64,000 nt of DNA, from contig NZ_AXAY01000007.1 in NCBI RefSeq assembly GCF_000473045.1, positions 94,644 to 158,643 on the forward strand. The letters run 5' to 3'. This document shows, piece after piece, positions 56,759 to 64,000 of this stretch (positions are counted from its first letter, which is position 1; every line of letters begins with the position of its first letter). The stretch comes from Bradyrhizobium sp. WSM3983. Lineage in GTDB: Bacteria; Pseudomonadota; Alphaproteobacteria; Rhizobiales; Xanthobacteraceae. The position numbers and the translations under genes are program-made. Under the pieces are notes generated by a model, which saw only the letters and a program-made list of their open reading frames with translations, did not search any database and was not told the origin of the DNA.

Positions 56759-58252
56759 ATGTTGAAGAAGCTAACGATCGTCGCTTTTGCCGCAGCATTG
56801 GCCGCGGCGCCGCTGCCGGTGCTGGCGCAGGGCAAGAAGGACAGCGTCGTCATGGGCATGACGCTGGAGCCGCCGGGACTCGATCCCACCAACGCTGCGG
56901 CTGCCGCGATCGCCGAGGTCACGCTCTACAACATCTATGAGACCCTGACCAAGATCAACGAGGACGGCTCGGTCTCGCCGCTGCTCGCCGAGAGCTGGAC
57001 CGCGTCTCCCGACCTGAAGACCTACACGTTCAAGCTGCGCAAGGGCGTCAAATTCCAGAACGGCGAGGCCTTCGATTCCGCTGCCGTAAAATTCTCGTTC
57101 GAGCGCAACGCGGCCGCGAACAGCACCAACAAGGACAAGAGCCTGTTCCAGGCCTTCGAGAAGGTCGACGCGCCAGACGCCGACACGATCGTGCTCACGC
57201 TGAAATATCCCGAGCCGAACCTGCCGTTCCTGCTCGGGCAGGCGAGCGGCTCGATCGTCGAGCCGAAGAGTGCCGCGACCAACGTGACGCAGCCGGTGGG
57301 CACCGGGCCGTACCGGTTAGGGGCCTGGGTCAAGGGCTCCTCGCTCACGCTCAACAAATGGGCCGACTATCGCAATGCCTCCGCGATCAAGCTGTCGAAG
57401 GTGACGATCCGCTTCATCGGCGATCCCGCCGCGCAAATTGCGGCGCTGCTGTCCGGTGACGTCGACGCGTTTCCGCGCGTCACCACCCGCGGCGTCGCGC
57501 AGTTCAAGAGCGATCCGCGCTTCACCGTGCTGGTCGGTGGCTCCAAGGCCAAGACCATCGTCGCCATCAACGAGAAGAAGAAGCCGCTCGACGACGTGCG
57601 GGTGCGCCGCGCGATCCTCGCCGCGATCGATCGCAAAGCGATGATCGACGGCGCGGTCGAAGGTTTCGGCACGCCGATCGGCAGCTTCTACACGCCAGGC
57701 TCGCTCGGCTATGTCGACACCACCGCGGTCAATCCCTACGACCCCGAGAAGGCGAAGAAGCTGCTGGCCGAAGCCGGCGTCACCACGCCGCTCGAAATCA
57801 GCCTGAAGCTGCCGCCGCCGCCCTACGCGCGGCAGGGCGGCGAGATTCTCGCGGCCCAGCTCGCCAAGGTCGGCATCACCGCCAGGATCGAGAACGTCGA
57901 GTGGGCGCAGTGGCTGTCGCAAGTATTCGCCCCCAACGGGCCGCACAATTACGACCTCACGATCGTTTCTCATGTCGAGCCGTTCGATCTCGTGAAGCTG
58001 ACCGAGCCCGACTATTACCTCGGCTACAACAACGAGGCGTTCAACGCGCTCTACAAGCAGGTCGTGTCGACGCCGGACGAGGCTGGCCGCGCCAAACTGC
58101 TCGGCGATGCCCAGCGCTTGCTGGCGACCGACGCGGTGGCCGGCTTCCTGTTCCAGCCGCAATGGCCCACGGTCATCAACAAGAAGCTGAAGGGCGTCTG
58201 GAAGGAAGTCCCGCAGTTCGAGAACGATTTCTCGGCCTGGTCCTGGGAGTAG
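56759..58252 (+). CDS. Peptide-type ABC transporter substrate-binding protein (DppA/GsiB-like)
   Basis: 497 residues from ATG 56759 (GGGGAG at 8 bp). Signal peptide with cleavage after VLAQ or LAQG (about 24). Family 5 solute-binding fold: PPGLDPTNAAAAAIAEVTLY, LLAESWTASPDLKTYTFKLR, PVGTGPYRLGAWVKGSSL and LRGI-like central and LLFQPQWP-like C-terminal parts. Ligand is unknown; dipeptides, glutathione or other amide-bearing compounds are imported by such systems. It is the last gene of the operon and is followed by a terminator hairpin. Confidence 0.9.
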   Translation: MLKKLTIVAFAAALAAAPLPVLAQGKKDSVVMGMTLEPPGLDPTNAAAAAIAEVTLYNIYETLTKINEDGSVSPLLAESWTASPDLKTYTFKLRKGVKFQNGEAFDSAAVKFSFERNAAANSTNKDKSLFQAFEKVDAPDADTIVLTLKYPEPNLPFLLGQASGSIVEPKSAATNVTQPVGTGPYRLGAWVKGSSLTLNKWADYRNASAIKLSKVTIRFIGDPAAQIAALLSGDVDAFPRVTTRGVAQFKSDPRFTVLVGGSKAKTIVAINEKKKPLDDVRVRRAILAAIDRKAMIDGAVEGFGTPIGSFYTPGSLGYVDTTAVNPYDPEKAKKLLAEAGVTTPLEISLKLPPPPYARQGGEILAAQLAKVGITARIENVEWAQWLSQVFAPNGPHNYDLTIVSHVEPFDLVKLTEPDYYLGYNNEAFNALYKQVVSTPDEAGRAKLLGDAQRLLATDAVAGFLFQPQWPTVINKKLKGVWKEVPQFENDFSAWSWE

Positions 58253-58282
58253 ACCCGGACACCCAAATCTGGTCTGACACCT

Positions 58283-58318
58283 CAATTGGCCTCTCTCCAT
58301 CGGGGGAGAGGCCAATTG
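58283..58318 (+). terminator. Stem-loop ending the peptide-transport operon
   Basis: CAATTGGCCTCTC (58283-58295) and GAGAGGCCAATTG (58306-58318) are perfect 13-bp arms around a 10-base loop, followed by TTTGG, 30 bp after the last stop codon. The best terminator-like structure in the window although the T-run is short. Confidence 0.7.
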
Positions 58319-58610
58319 TTTGGCGGCATCAAAACAAAACCTGCAAAACAACCCCATGCACAGTAGCCGGGGCTGGTTCTTTCAATGACTAGCGCGGCCC
58401 GCTCGGGTGGATTCCGTAAATCAGAAATTCTGGTTGATCCGTCGGGCAAAACACCGGCATGATGGCATCGTCGAAGAAGGCCGCGCCCGCTTTCATTTGA
58501 GAGCGCCCTGTTGATCCCCGACGTCGAACGATTGGAACCCTCATGCGTTAGCCCGGCGCAGGATGGCGATCGCCGTGCGATCCGGCGCGAGGGCAAACGG
58601 AGTTCGGTCA
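58319..58610. other. Non-coding stretch, remnant-like intergenic DNA
   Basis: No convincing gene on either strand. The part near 58400-58460 (CTCGGGTGGATTCCG followed by GATCCGTCGGGCAAAACACC) resembles fragments of intergenic repeats that recur in Bradyrhizobium. Base use is less GC-biased at codon-third positions than in neighbouring genes. It probably represents decayed sequence left of the corA-like remnant. Confidence 0.4.
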
Positions 58611-58775
58611 TTGCTGAAACTGCACAGGTGGCCGACCGACGACTGGCAGAGCATCGGCGCGGAAATGCCCTCGGAGATCATCTGGGCCGATCTTCTGAAC
58701 GCGACTGATGAAGAAAAGCAGTTCGTCGAGAAGCTGCTCGAGATTCGCGGCGCACCGTTCGAAAACGATGCGCCG
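58611..58775 (+). pseudogene. N-terminal remnant of a CorA-type magnesium transporter
   Basis: Translated in frame with an ATG at 58563, this stretch reads LHRWPTDDWQSIGAEMPSEI then IWADLLNATDEEKQFVEKLL, which resembles the N-terminal cytoplasmic part of alphaproteobacterial CorA proteins (IWxDLLNPTxEE pattern). The similarity breaks off after GAPFENDAPP, right before the convergent esterase gene; no membrane helices or GMN motif follow. It looks like a truncated gene. Similarity is judged from memory of the family. Confidence 0.4.
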
Positions 58776-58787
58776 CCATCTGTTAGC

Positions 58788-59408
58788 TTAAGCCGCTTTC
58801 GCGTCGACGTTGCCGATCCAGTTGCGGGCCAGCGTCAAATCGGCCTGCGACAGTTGGTGTCCTGCCGGCAGGACCTTGTGGTCGACACGCGCTCCTGCTT
58901 CCGACAACAGCGCCGCAAGCTTTGCCGAATTGCTCGCCGGCACGATCGGGTCAGCCTGGCCGGACAACAGCAGAACGGGCTTGCCTGCCAGGTTAGCCTT
59001 GGGCGGATCCGAGAGCGGCACCATCGCGCGCAGCAGGATCGCGCCGGCCAGCACGTCCGGCTTCAGCAGCAACAGCGCGGCTGCGATGTTGGCGCCGTTG
59101 GAGAAGCCGACCGCAACCGGCGCGGCGACGCCGTATTGCTTCCGTGCGTCGGCGACGAACGCGCCGAGTTCGAGCGCACGACGGCGCAAATCGTCCTCGT
59201 CGAACACGCCTTCCGCCAGGCGGCGGAAGAAGCGCGGCATGCCGTGCTCGAGCACGCGGCCGCGCGGCGAGAGCAGGGCGGAGCCGGGCGAGATCATCTT
59301 GCCTAGCCCGAGCAGGTCGTTCTCGTCACCGCCGGTGCCGTGCAACAGCAGCAGCGGAGGGGAGCCCGCGTTGGTCGCGGGCTCGAAGCGATGGATGAAG
59401 TCGGTCAT
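58788..59408 (-). CDS. Alpha/beta-hydrolase, phospholipase/carboxylesterase type (MhqD-like)
   Basis: 206 residues. LLLLHGTGGDENDLL (about 18-32) is the oxyanion region; the nucleophile is Ser in VGFSNGANIAAALLL (about 102), with Asp in LSGQADPIVP and His in PAGHQLSQADL completing the triad. No signal peptide. Its start overlaps the stop of the ring-cleaving dioxygenase gene by 4 bp. The same pair (MhqD and MhqO) is induced by quinones in Bacillus, so a role in degrading or detoxifying aromatic quinones is likely but inferred. Confidence 0.87.
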   Translation of the reverse strand: MTDFIHRFEPATNAGSPPLLLLHGTGGDENDLLGLGKMISPGSALLSPRGRVLEHGMPRFFRRLAEGVFDEDDLRRRALELGAFVADARKQYGVAAPVAVGFSNGANIAAALLLLKPDVLAGAILLRAMVPLSDPPKANLAGKPVLLLSGQADPIVPASNSAKLAALLSEAGARVDHKVLPAGHQLSQADLTLARNWIGNVDAKAA

Positions 59409-60343
59409 GACGCGGTCTCTTCCAAATTCGGTAGCACGCCCTCGATCTGCTTGCGATGCTGTTCGAGGAAGCCCGGCAGCTTCAGGTCTCGTCCGAGCGT
59501 CGCCACCGGTTCGTCGACGGCGAAGCCGGGGATGTCGGTCGCGATCTCGAACAGCACGCCGCCGGGCTCGCGGAAATAGATCGAGCGGAAGTAGTTGCGG
59601 TCCCTCTGCTCGGTCGGATGCAGGCCGTGATTGCTCACGAGCTTTTGCGCCATCTGGCCCTGCTCGGCATCGTCAGCCGCGCGGAAGGCAATGTGGTGCA
59701 CCGAGCCGCCGCCCTGATGGCCCCGCAGAAAGCCCTTGGCCTCGTAGATGTCGACGACGCTGCCCTCGGCATCGCCCGGCGCCTTGAAGCGGATCACCGA
59801 GCCTTCGCGCCCGGTCTCCTTGAAGCCGAACACGTCGGTGAGGACGGCGGCCGTCTTCGCGGCGCTGTCGAGCAGCAAGGTCACGCCGTGGAAGCCGCGG
59901 ATCGCGTGCTCGGCCGGCACATCGCCATTGCTCCAGCCCGGCTCGTTCTCGGCGCCGGGAATGCCGACCAGCGCCAGCGCCATGCCATCCGGATCGGTGA
60001 ACGGCAGCACCGGCTCGCCGAAGCGCTTTTCCAGCGCCTCATACGCGATGCCCTTCTCGGTGAAGCGCTGGGTCCAGTAGCCGAGCGAGCGCTGCGGCAC
60101 GCGGAAGGCGGTCTGGTGGGTCTCGCCGACGCCGCGCCGCCCGGCCGGCACGCCGGCCCACGGGAAGAAGGTCAGGATGGTGCCGGGGCGGCCGGTCTCG
60201 TCGCCGTAATAGAAGTGATAGGTGCCGGGATCGTCGAAATTGACCGTCTTCTTGACGAAGCGCAGGCCGAGATCCCGGGTGTAGAAGCCAAAATTGCGGA
60301 TGGGGTCACCGGCGATCGCAGTCACATGGTGCAGTCCAGACAT
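59405..60343 (-). CDS. VOC-family ring-cleaving dioxygenase (MhqO-like)
   Basis: 312 residues with two vicinal-oxygen-chelate modules. The first begins GLHHVTAIAGDP with a metal-ligand histidine, the second has GFHGVTLLL; GSVHHIAFRA and EPGGVLFEIATDIPGFAVDE give the other ligands (His and Glu). ATG 60343 begins the family sequence and has GGAGGAC upstream; the longer open frame to 60424 runs through the operator region. Co-transcribed with the esterase gene and divergent from a LysR regulator. Confidence 0.9.
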   Translation of the reverse strand: MSGLHHVTAIAGDPIRNFGFYTRDLGLRFVKKTVNFDDPGTYHFYYGDETGRPGTILTFFPWAGVPAGRRGVGETHQTAFRVPQRSLGYWTQRFTEKGIAYEALEKRFGEPVLPFTDPDGMALALVGIPGAENEPGWSNGDVPAEHAIRGFHGVTLLLDSAAKTAAVLTDVFGFKETGREGSVIRFKAPGDAEGSVVDIYEAKGFLRGHQGGGSVHHIAFRAADDAEQGQMAQKLVSNHGLHPTEQRDRNYFRSIYFREPGGVLFEIATDIPGFAVDEPVATLGRDLKLPGFLEQHRKQIEGVLPNLEETAS

Positions 60344-60401
60344 TGTCGTCCTCCAGAATTCGGGGAGTGGTCTTGCTCTGGGCTGAAATATCGTTCCGCT
60401 T

Positions 60402-60459
60402 TGGATTGGAGACAATCCATGCAAATATGACGACTATGTCTATGATTTGGAAACAATCC
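60402..60459. promoter_or_regulatory. Twin operator sites between mhq operon and its LysR regulator
   Basis: Site 1 (60402-60419) is TGGATTG-GAGA-CAATCCA, perfect 7-bp arms. Site 2 (60444-60459) reads GATTTGGAAACAATCC and agrees with GGATTGGAGACAATCC of site 1 at 13 of 16 positions. Their centres are 41 bp apart, about four helical turns. This pattern of two related dyads in a divergent region is typical for LysR-type binding. Confidence 0.6.
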
Positions 60460-60472
60460 CCTAGGCCGGCCC

Positions 60473-61384
60473 TTGGATAAGGTTGCCAGCCTCCGGGCCT
60501 TCGTGAAGGTGGTCGAGAGCGGCAGCTTTGCCGAGGCCGGCCGGCAGCTGCGGCTGTCGCGCTCGGCGATCAGCAAATACATCGCCGACCTCGAGGAGAG
60601 CCTCGGCGTGCAGCTGTTGAACCGCACCACAAGGCACGCGAGCCCGACCGAGAACGGCCAGCGCTATTTCGAGCGCGCGGTGGTCATCCTCTCGGAGATC
60701 GAGGCCGCCGATCAGGCAGTGGCGCAAGCCCAGTCGGCGCCGCGCGGCCTGTTGCGCCTCAACGCGCCGATGTCGTTCGGCACGATGCGGCTCGGGCCCG
60801 TGCTGGCCGACTTCATGGCGCGCTATCCCGAGCTTCAGCTCCAGATCGTGCTCAGCGACGATCTGCTCGATCCCGTCCAGGACGGATTTGACGTGACGCT
60901 GCGGATCGCGGAGCTGGAATCCTCGAGCCTGATTGCGCGCAAGATCGTGCCGGTGCCGCGCATGGTCTGCGCCTCGCCGGATTATCTGGCGCGCCACGGC
61001 ACGCCAAAGCATCCGCAGGATCTGCGCGAGCATGCCTCGCTGACCTACGGGTTCCTGCTGACAGGCAACCAGTGGAAGCTCACCGGCAGCGACGGCGACC
61101 ACTGGATCCAGCCAGCCTGGTCACTCTGCGTCAACAACGCCGAGGTGCTGCGCGACGTCGCGATCAAGGGCAGGGGGCTCGCGCTGCTGCCCGAGTTCAT
61201 TGCCGCGGATGCTTTAAGGAAAGGCGAGCTTCGAGTCGTGCTGGAAAAGTATTCGGCGCCGCCGCTCGCGCTCTATGCGGTGTATCCGCCGACGCGGCAT
61301 CTGTCGGTGAAGGTGCGGCTGTTCATCGATTTCCTGGTCGAGCGGTTCGGGCGTGAGGACGAGGCGCGCGTGGGGGTGCACTGA
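60473..61384 (+). CDS. LysR-family transcriptional regulator
   Basis: 303 residues from TTG 60473; this start places the standard LysR N-terminus (DKVASLRAFVKVVESGSFAE) at residue 2. The helix-turn-helix is AGRQLRLSRSAISKYIADLE (about 20-39), followed by LLNRTTRHASPTENG and the periplasmic-binding-like effector domain. It is of the CrgA/PecT-like branch. Divergent from the dioxygenase-esterase operon with two dyads in the shared region, so it probably controls that operon in response to a quinone or phenolic compound. Confidence 0.9.
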   Translation: MDKVASLRAFVKVVESGSFAEAGRQLRLSRSAISKYIADLEESLGVQLLNRTTRHASPTENGQRYFERAVVILSEIEAADQAVAQAQSAPRGLLRLNAPMSFGTMRLGPVLADFMARYPELQLQIVLSDDLLDPVQDGFDVTLRIAELESSSLIARKIVPVPRMVCASPDYLARHGTPKHPQDLREHASLTYGFLLTGNQWKLTGSDGDHWIQPAWSLCVNNAEVLRDVAIKGRGLALLPEFIAADALRKGELRVVLEKYSAPPLALYAVYPPTRHLSVKVRLFIDFLVERFGREDEARVGVH

Positions 61385-61444
61385 GGCTGGGACGTCTACT
61401 CATCAAGCGGTGACGCTTCGCTCGAGCGGATTGATGCATCAATT

Positions 61445-62902
61445 CTATGGCCGGCCAGTGACCCGATAAACTCGCGCTTCGCCATCCACGCCGCGCAGCG
61501 GCGCGTCGAACTCCTCAACATCGTAGCCCACCAGCAGATTGCGAACCGCGGGGGTCGTATAGAGCGCTTCCGTGAGGCAGATCTCTCCGGCATCGGCGAA
61601 TGATTGCACCCTTGCGGCAATGTTCACGGTCTGGCCGAAATAGTCTAGATTCTCGTTGAGGGTCACGGCGATGGACGGCCCGCAGTGGGCGCCCATCTTG
61701 AGAATGATGGCGGGTTGGCCGTGCTCGCGGTTGAACCGACCGATTTCCTGCAGGATGTGGAGCGCTGCCGCCACCGCGTCGACTGGTCGGAAGAACGCTG
61801 CCATGACTGCGTCGCCGATGGTCTTGACGATGGCACCCGCATGCTGATGGGCAATTGCGTCCAGGAGAGCGAAATGTTCTCGGACCAGGGCATAGGCATT
61901 GAGATCTCCGAGACGCTCGTAGAGCGCGGTCGAACCCTTCAAATCCGTGAACAGGAATGTCACCTGCCGGACGCCGAGGCCCTCCTCCTCGTCGACGCGC
62001 TCGGAACGGAAGAGTTTGCGGAACGTCTGACGCGTCAGCAGCATGCCGCCCGAGACGTAGGGGTCAAATTCGAGCGTCGGCCTCTCCTGCATAGCCACGA
62101 TCTCAGGCGGCCAATTGATCAGAAGCAGCGAGCCGCGCTTGGGGCCGGTGTTGCTGATCTCGAAGACCGCAGGCCCGGGCGGCACAGCCGAAATGGCAGG
62201 CGTGAAACGGTGCCCGTCATAACCGATGCGAATGATCGTCGGAGTGCTCGGAAGTTCCACGGCAGAAGGCACGACCGGAAGGATGAAGCCCGCCTGCGTC
62301 TGGACGTTGACTCCTGCGAGTGAGCCCGGCCCAATCTCGGCCTGCAGTGTCGTGGTCATACCGGATGGCAGATAGGTCATTCCGCGGACCAGGCTGCGCA
62401 GTGCATCGACAAATCGGGTTTGCCTGCCAGGCAGCCATCCGCTGCTGGCGAATTTGAGCTTCCAGTGCAGATCTTCGATCGAGAGGTTGTCGACGTCATG
62501 CAATTGGAGACGCCGGACCTCTGGCGAGACGGAAAAGGAAACCTCGATGAAGTCGTCGAGCTCGGTCTGCCCCTCGATATCGCACAGCCCGCATACGAAA
62601 TGACTCCGGAGCGCACGCAGCCTCCCGAAACTTTCCAGCACCAAACCGGAGTGGGGACAGAGAATGTCCCAATGCATGTCGACCAGCCCGACGCGAGCGG
62701 CGTGAAGGAACAGGTCGATCGATTCCGGCTCAGCCACGCCGCGATCGCGGGCGAATGCCAGCGGATTGGCGCGGTGGAGGCTCACCTCGTCGGCGCCGCG
62801 GATCAGCGTTTCGAATTTGGAGATGACGCGCGGGCTCCAAGTGCGGGCCTGCTCGATCTGCGTCATCTTGTTTTCGAGAAGCCGTTCGTCAATGGATGTC
62901 AT
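61445..62902 (-). CDS. Class III adenylate/guanylate cyclase with zinc-ribbon-like N-terminal region
   Basis: 485 residues. The C-terminal cyclase domain (about 310-485) has VTFLFTDLKGSTALYERLGD with the first metal aspartate, VKTIGDAVMAAF with the second aspartate, and FGQTVNIAARVQSFA with the transition-state Asn and Arg. A base-recognition Lys-Asp pair is not certain by eye, so ATP or GTP is open. The N-terminal part (about 75-120) has CPHSG and CGLCD, four cysteine/histidine positions like a zinc ribbon, followed by a region of DUF5939 type. No membrane helix. It makes a cyclic nucleotide messenger; the input is unknown. Confidence 0.87.
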   Translation of the reverse strand: MTSIDERLLENKMTQIEQARTWSPRVISKFETLIRGADEVSLHRANPLAFARDRGVAEPESIDLFLHAARVGLVDMHWDILCPHSGLVLESFGRLRALRSHFVCGLCDIEGQTELDDFIEVSFSVSPEVRRLQLHDVDNLSIEDLHWKLKFASSGWLPGRQTRFVDALRSLVRGMTYLPSGMTTTLQAEIGPGSLAGVNVQTQAGFILPVVPSAVELPSTPTIIRIGYDGHRFTPAISAVPPGPAVFEISNTGPKRGSLLLINWPPEIVAMQERPTLEFDPYVSGGMLLTRQTFRKLFRSERVDEEEGLGVRQVTFLFTDLKGSTALYERLGDLNAYALVREHFALLDAIAHQHAGAIVKTIGDAVMAAFFRPVDAVAAALHILQEIGRFNREHGQPAIILKMGAHCGPSIAVTLNENLDYFGQTVNIAARVQSFADAGEICLTEALYTTPAVRNLLVGYDVEEFDAPLRGVDGEARVYRVTGRP

Positions 62903-63046
62903 CGGTCAGCTCCCGACGATAACATTCTATCAGGTTCGACGCGTCGTCACGAACTATCTACTGTCGGCGACCTGCTGCACTGCAGGAATTTTCAATTCGC
63001 CGCGTATTCGGCTGCCATCGCGATGGGTGCCGTCCAAGAGCCGTCT

Positions 63047-64000
63047 CTAAATCAGGAGGTCGTGGGGCGAATGCGCTGTAGCATGAGGCTGAGCGTTATT
63101 GTCGTGACCCACTGCGTGTTCCTGTAATGCAGGTGGGCTTACTTTGAGAGGTGCCCCGAATCCAACGTCGGGATCGAGCAGCACGGGCGGATCGTTAGTT
63201 GCCGTCAGCTCGACGACCGCAGTGAGGGGGGAAGGGGTAGGCTGGCTATCGAAGCGGAATACCAATTCTTGGTCGGCGCTGCCGGCCTCGGACGTGGCTG
63301 CAGGCGGCTGCGTGGCATCTGGTGCATTGTTAGCAGCCGAGTGCGGAACGTGCTGCGAGATACCTTGGCCCGCGCCGTTACTGAGATCGACGTTCGTTTC
63401 GATCGGATTAGCCGTTGCCATGGAGCTTGCAGAACCCGAGTCTAAGGGCCGCACCGCGGCGCCTGGTTCAATCGGCGCGGTGGCTGCGGCCGTTTCCGAG
63501 GCCGCCTCGGAGGCGTGCTGCGAATTACCATGCTCCGCGCTATTGCCAGGTGCGGCGCCTGGTTCAGTCGGCGCGGTGGCTGCGGCTGTTTCCGAGGCCG
63601 CCTCGGAGGCGTGCTGTGAATTGCGATGCTCTGCGCTATTGCCAGGCGCGGCGGCTGGTTCGGTCGGCTCGCTGGCTGCGGCTGTTTCCGAGGCCGCCTC
63701 GGACGCGTGCTGTGAATTGCGATGCTCTGCGCTATTGCCAGGTGCGGCGGCTGGTTCGGTCGGCTCGGTGGCTGCGGCCGTTTCCGAGGCCGCCTCGGAC
63801 GCGTGCTGTGAATTGCGATGCTCTGCGCTATTTCCAGGTGCGGCGGCTGGTTCGGTCGGCGCGGTGGCTGCGGCTGTTTCCGCGGCCGCCTCGGACGCGT
63901 GCTGTGAATTGCGATGCTCTGCGCTATTGCCAGGTGCGGCGGCTGGTTCGGTCGGCTCGGTGGCTGCGGCTGTTTCCGAGGCCGCCTCGGACGCGTGCTG
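63047..64000 (-). CDS. C-terminal part of a large repetitive protein, 32-residue tandem repeats; 5' end outside window
   Basis: The minus-strand frame is open from the window edge (64000) to a TAG at 63047, 317 residues, with no plausible start inside. The upstream two-thirds is a tandem repeat of 32 residues, consensus SETAAAxEPTEPAAAPGNSA followed by EHxNSQHASEAA, in at least six copies. The C-terminal 150 residues are not repeated and include ELVFRFDSQPTPSPLTAVVE and LTATNDPPVLLDPD, which recalls ends of VCBS/cadherin-like surface proteins of Bradyrhizobium. No cysteine is visible. A cell-surface or secreted role is inferred. Confidence 0.72.
   Translation of the reverse strand, partial: QHASEAASETAAATEPTEPAAAPGNSAEHRNSQHASEAAAETAAATAPTEPAAAPGNSAEHRNSQHASEAASETAAATEPTEPAAAPGNSAEHRNSQHASEAASETAAASEPTEPAAAPGNSAEHRNSQHASEAASETAAATAPTEPGAAPGNSAEHGNSQHASEAASETAAATAPIEPGAAVRPLDSGSASSMATANPIETNVDLSNGAGQGISQHVPHSAANNAPDATQPPAATSEAGSADQELVFRFDSQPTPSPLTAVVELTATNDPPVLLDPDVGFGAPLKVSPPALQEHAVGHDNNAQPHATAHSPHDLLI
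63498..64000. repeat. 96-bp tandem repeat array within the repetitive protein gene
   Basis: The segment GAGGCCGCCTCGGA (or its variants with GACGCG or GCGGCC) begins at 63498, 63594, 63690, 63786, 63882 and 63978, exactly 96 bp apart each time. Copies differ by single substitutions that keep the frame, and the array continues beyond the window. Confidence 0.95.

Noticed and set aside
63498..64000. CRISPR array
   Set aside because: Units of 96 bp follow each other without spacers and keep a coding frame, so this is a protein repeat.

Overview
The window is chromosomal DNA of a high-GC alphaproteobacterium, most probably a Bradyrhizobium or close relative. The evidence is the codon and base composition, the chvE-gguAB sugar importer, the norEF/norCBQD denitrification genes with FNR/FixK-type boxes, a gcl-hyi-glxR glyoxylate operon, and families of dispersed palindromes that look like those of Bradyrhizobiaceae. 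Genus is an inference from gene content and no rRNA is present. I see no tRNA, rRNA, phage, transposase or CRISPR array. The region reads as catabolic and transport chromosome.

Layout. 1-4970: tail of an NDP-forming acyl-CoA synthetase gene, an IclR regulator, an NYN-LOTUS protein and adenine deaminase. 5123-8808: gcl, hyi and glxR, which take glyoxylate to D-glycerate. 8923-13331: a small exported protein, a split thiamine-diphosphate decarboxylase (minus strand) divergent from a D-2-hydroxyacid dehydrogenase, an orphan FlgC-like rod protein, a 70-residue protein behind a FixK-type box, and an acetyltransferase. 13338-20042: an Orn/Lys/Arg decarboxylase, an iron-permease-like protein, the divergent lrp/ald pair, and a Baeyer-Villiger-type monooxygenase. 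20306-23006: a one-helix protein, a YeiH-type transporter and an FAH-family sugar-acid dehydratase.

23419-35654 is a sugar-acquisition block. A YtfQRT/YjfF-type importer, a FadR-type regulator, galactose/arabinose 1-dehydrogenase, aldose epimerase and lactonase are followed directly by chvE-gguA-gguB. Together they import an aldose and oxidise it outside phosphorylation; the sugar-acid dehydratase of the middle step is not in the window. 36025-41645 is norE-norF-norC-norB-norQ-norD, the nitric oxide reductase and its assembly factors. 41726-51223 is a polyol block: a HAD phosphatase and SorC regulator, a SmoEFGK-type importer, a polyol dehydrogenase, and two sugar kinases of unrelated families. 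Both promoters of this block carry the same direct-repeat motif, which looks like the regulator's operator.

51337-58252 holds an amidase and a Dpp-type peptide importer. 58788-61384 is an MhqD/MhqO-like esterase-dioxygenase pair divergent from its LysR regulator. 61445-62902 is a class III nucleotide cyclase with a zinc-ribbon-like N-terminal region. The window ends inside the 3' part of a minus-strand gene for a protein built on an exact 96-bp (32-residue) tandem repeat, at least six copies visible.

The most notable unexplained signals are the shared polyol operator, the FixK-type box before a new small protein, twin operator sites in the mhq intergenic region, stem-loops placed after all four substrate-binding-protein genes, and the repeat protein at the right edge.
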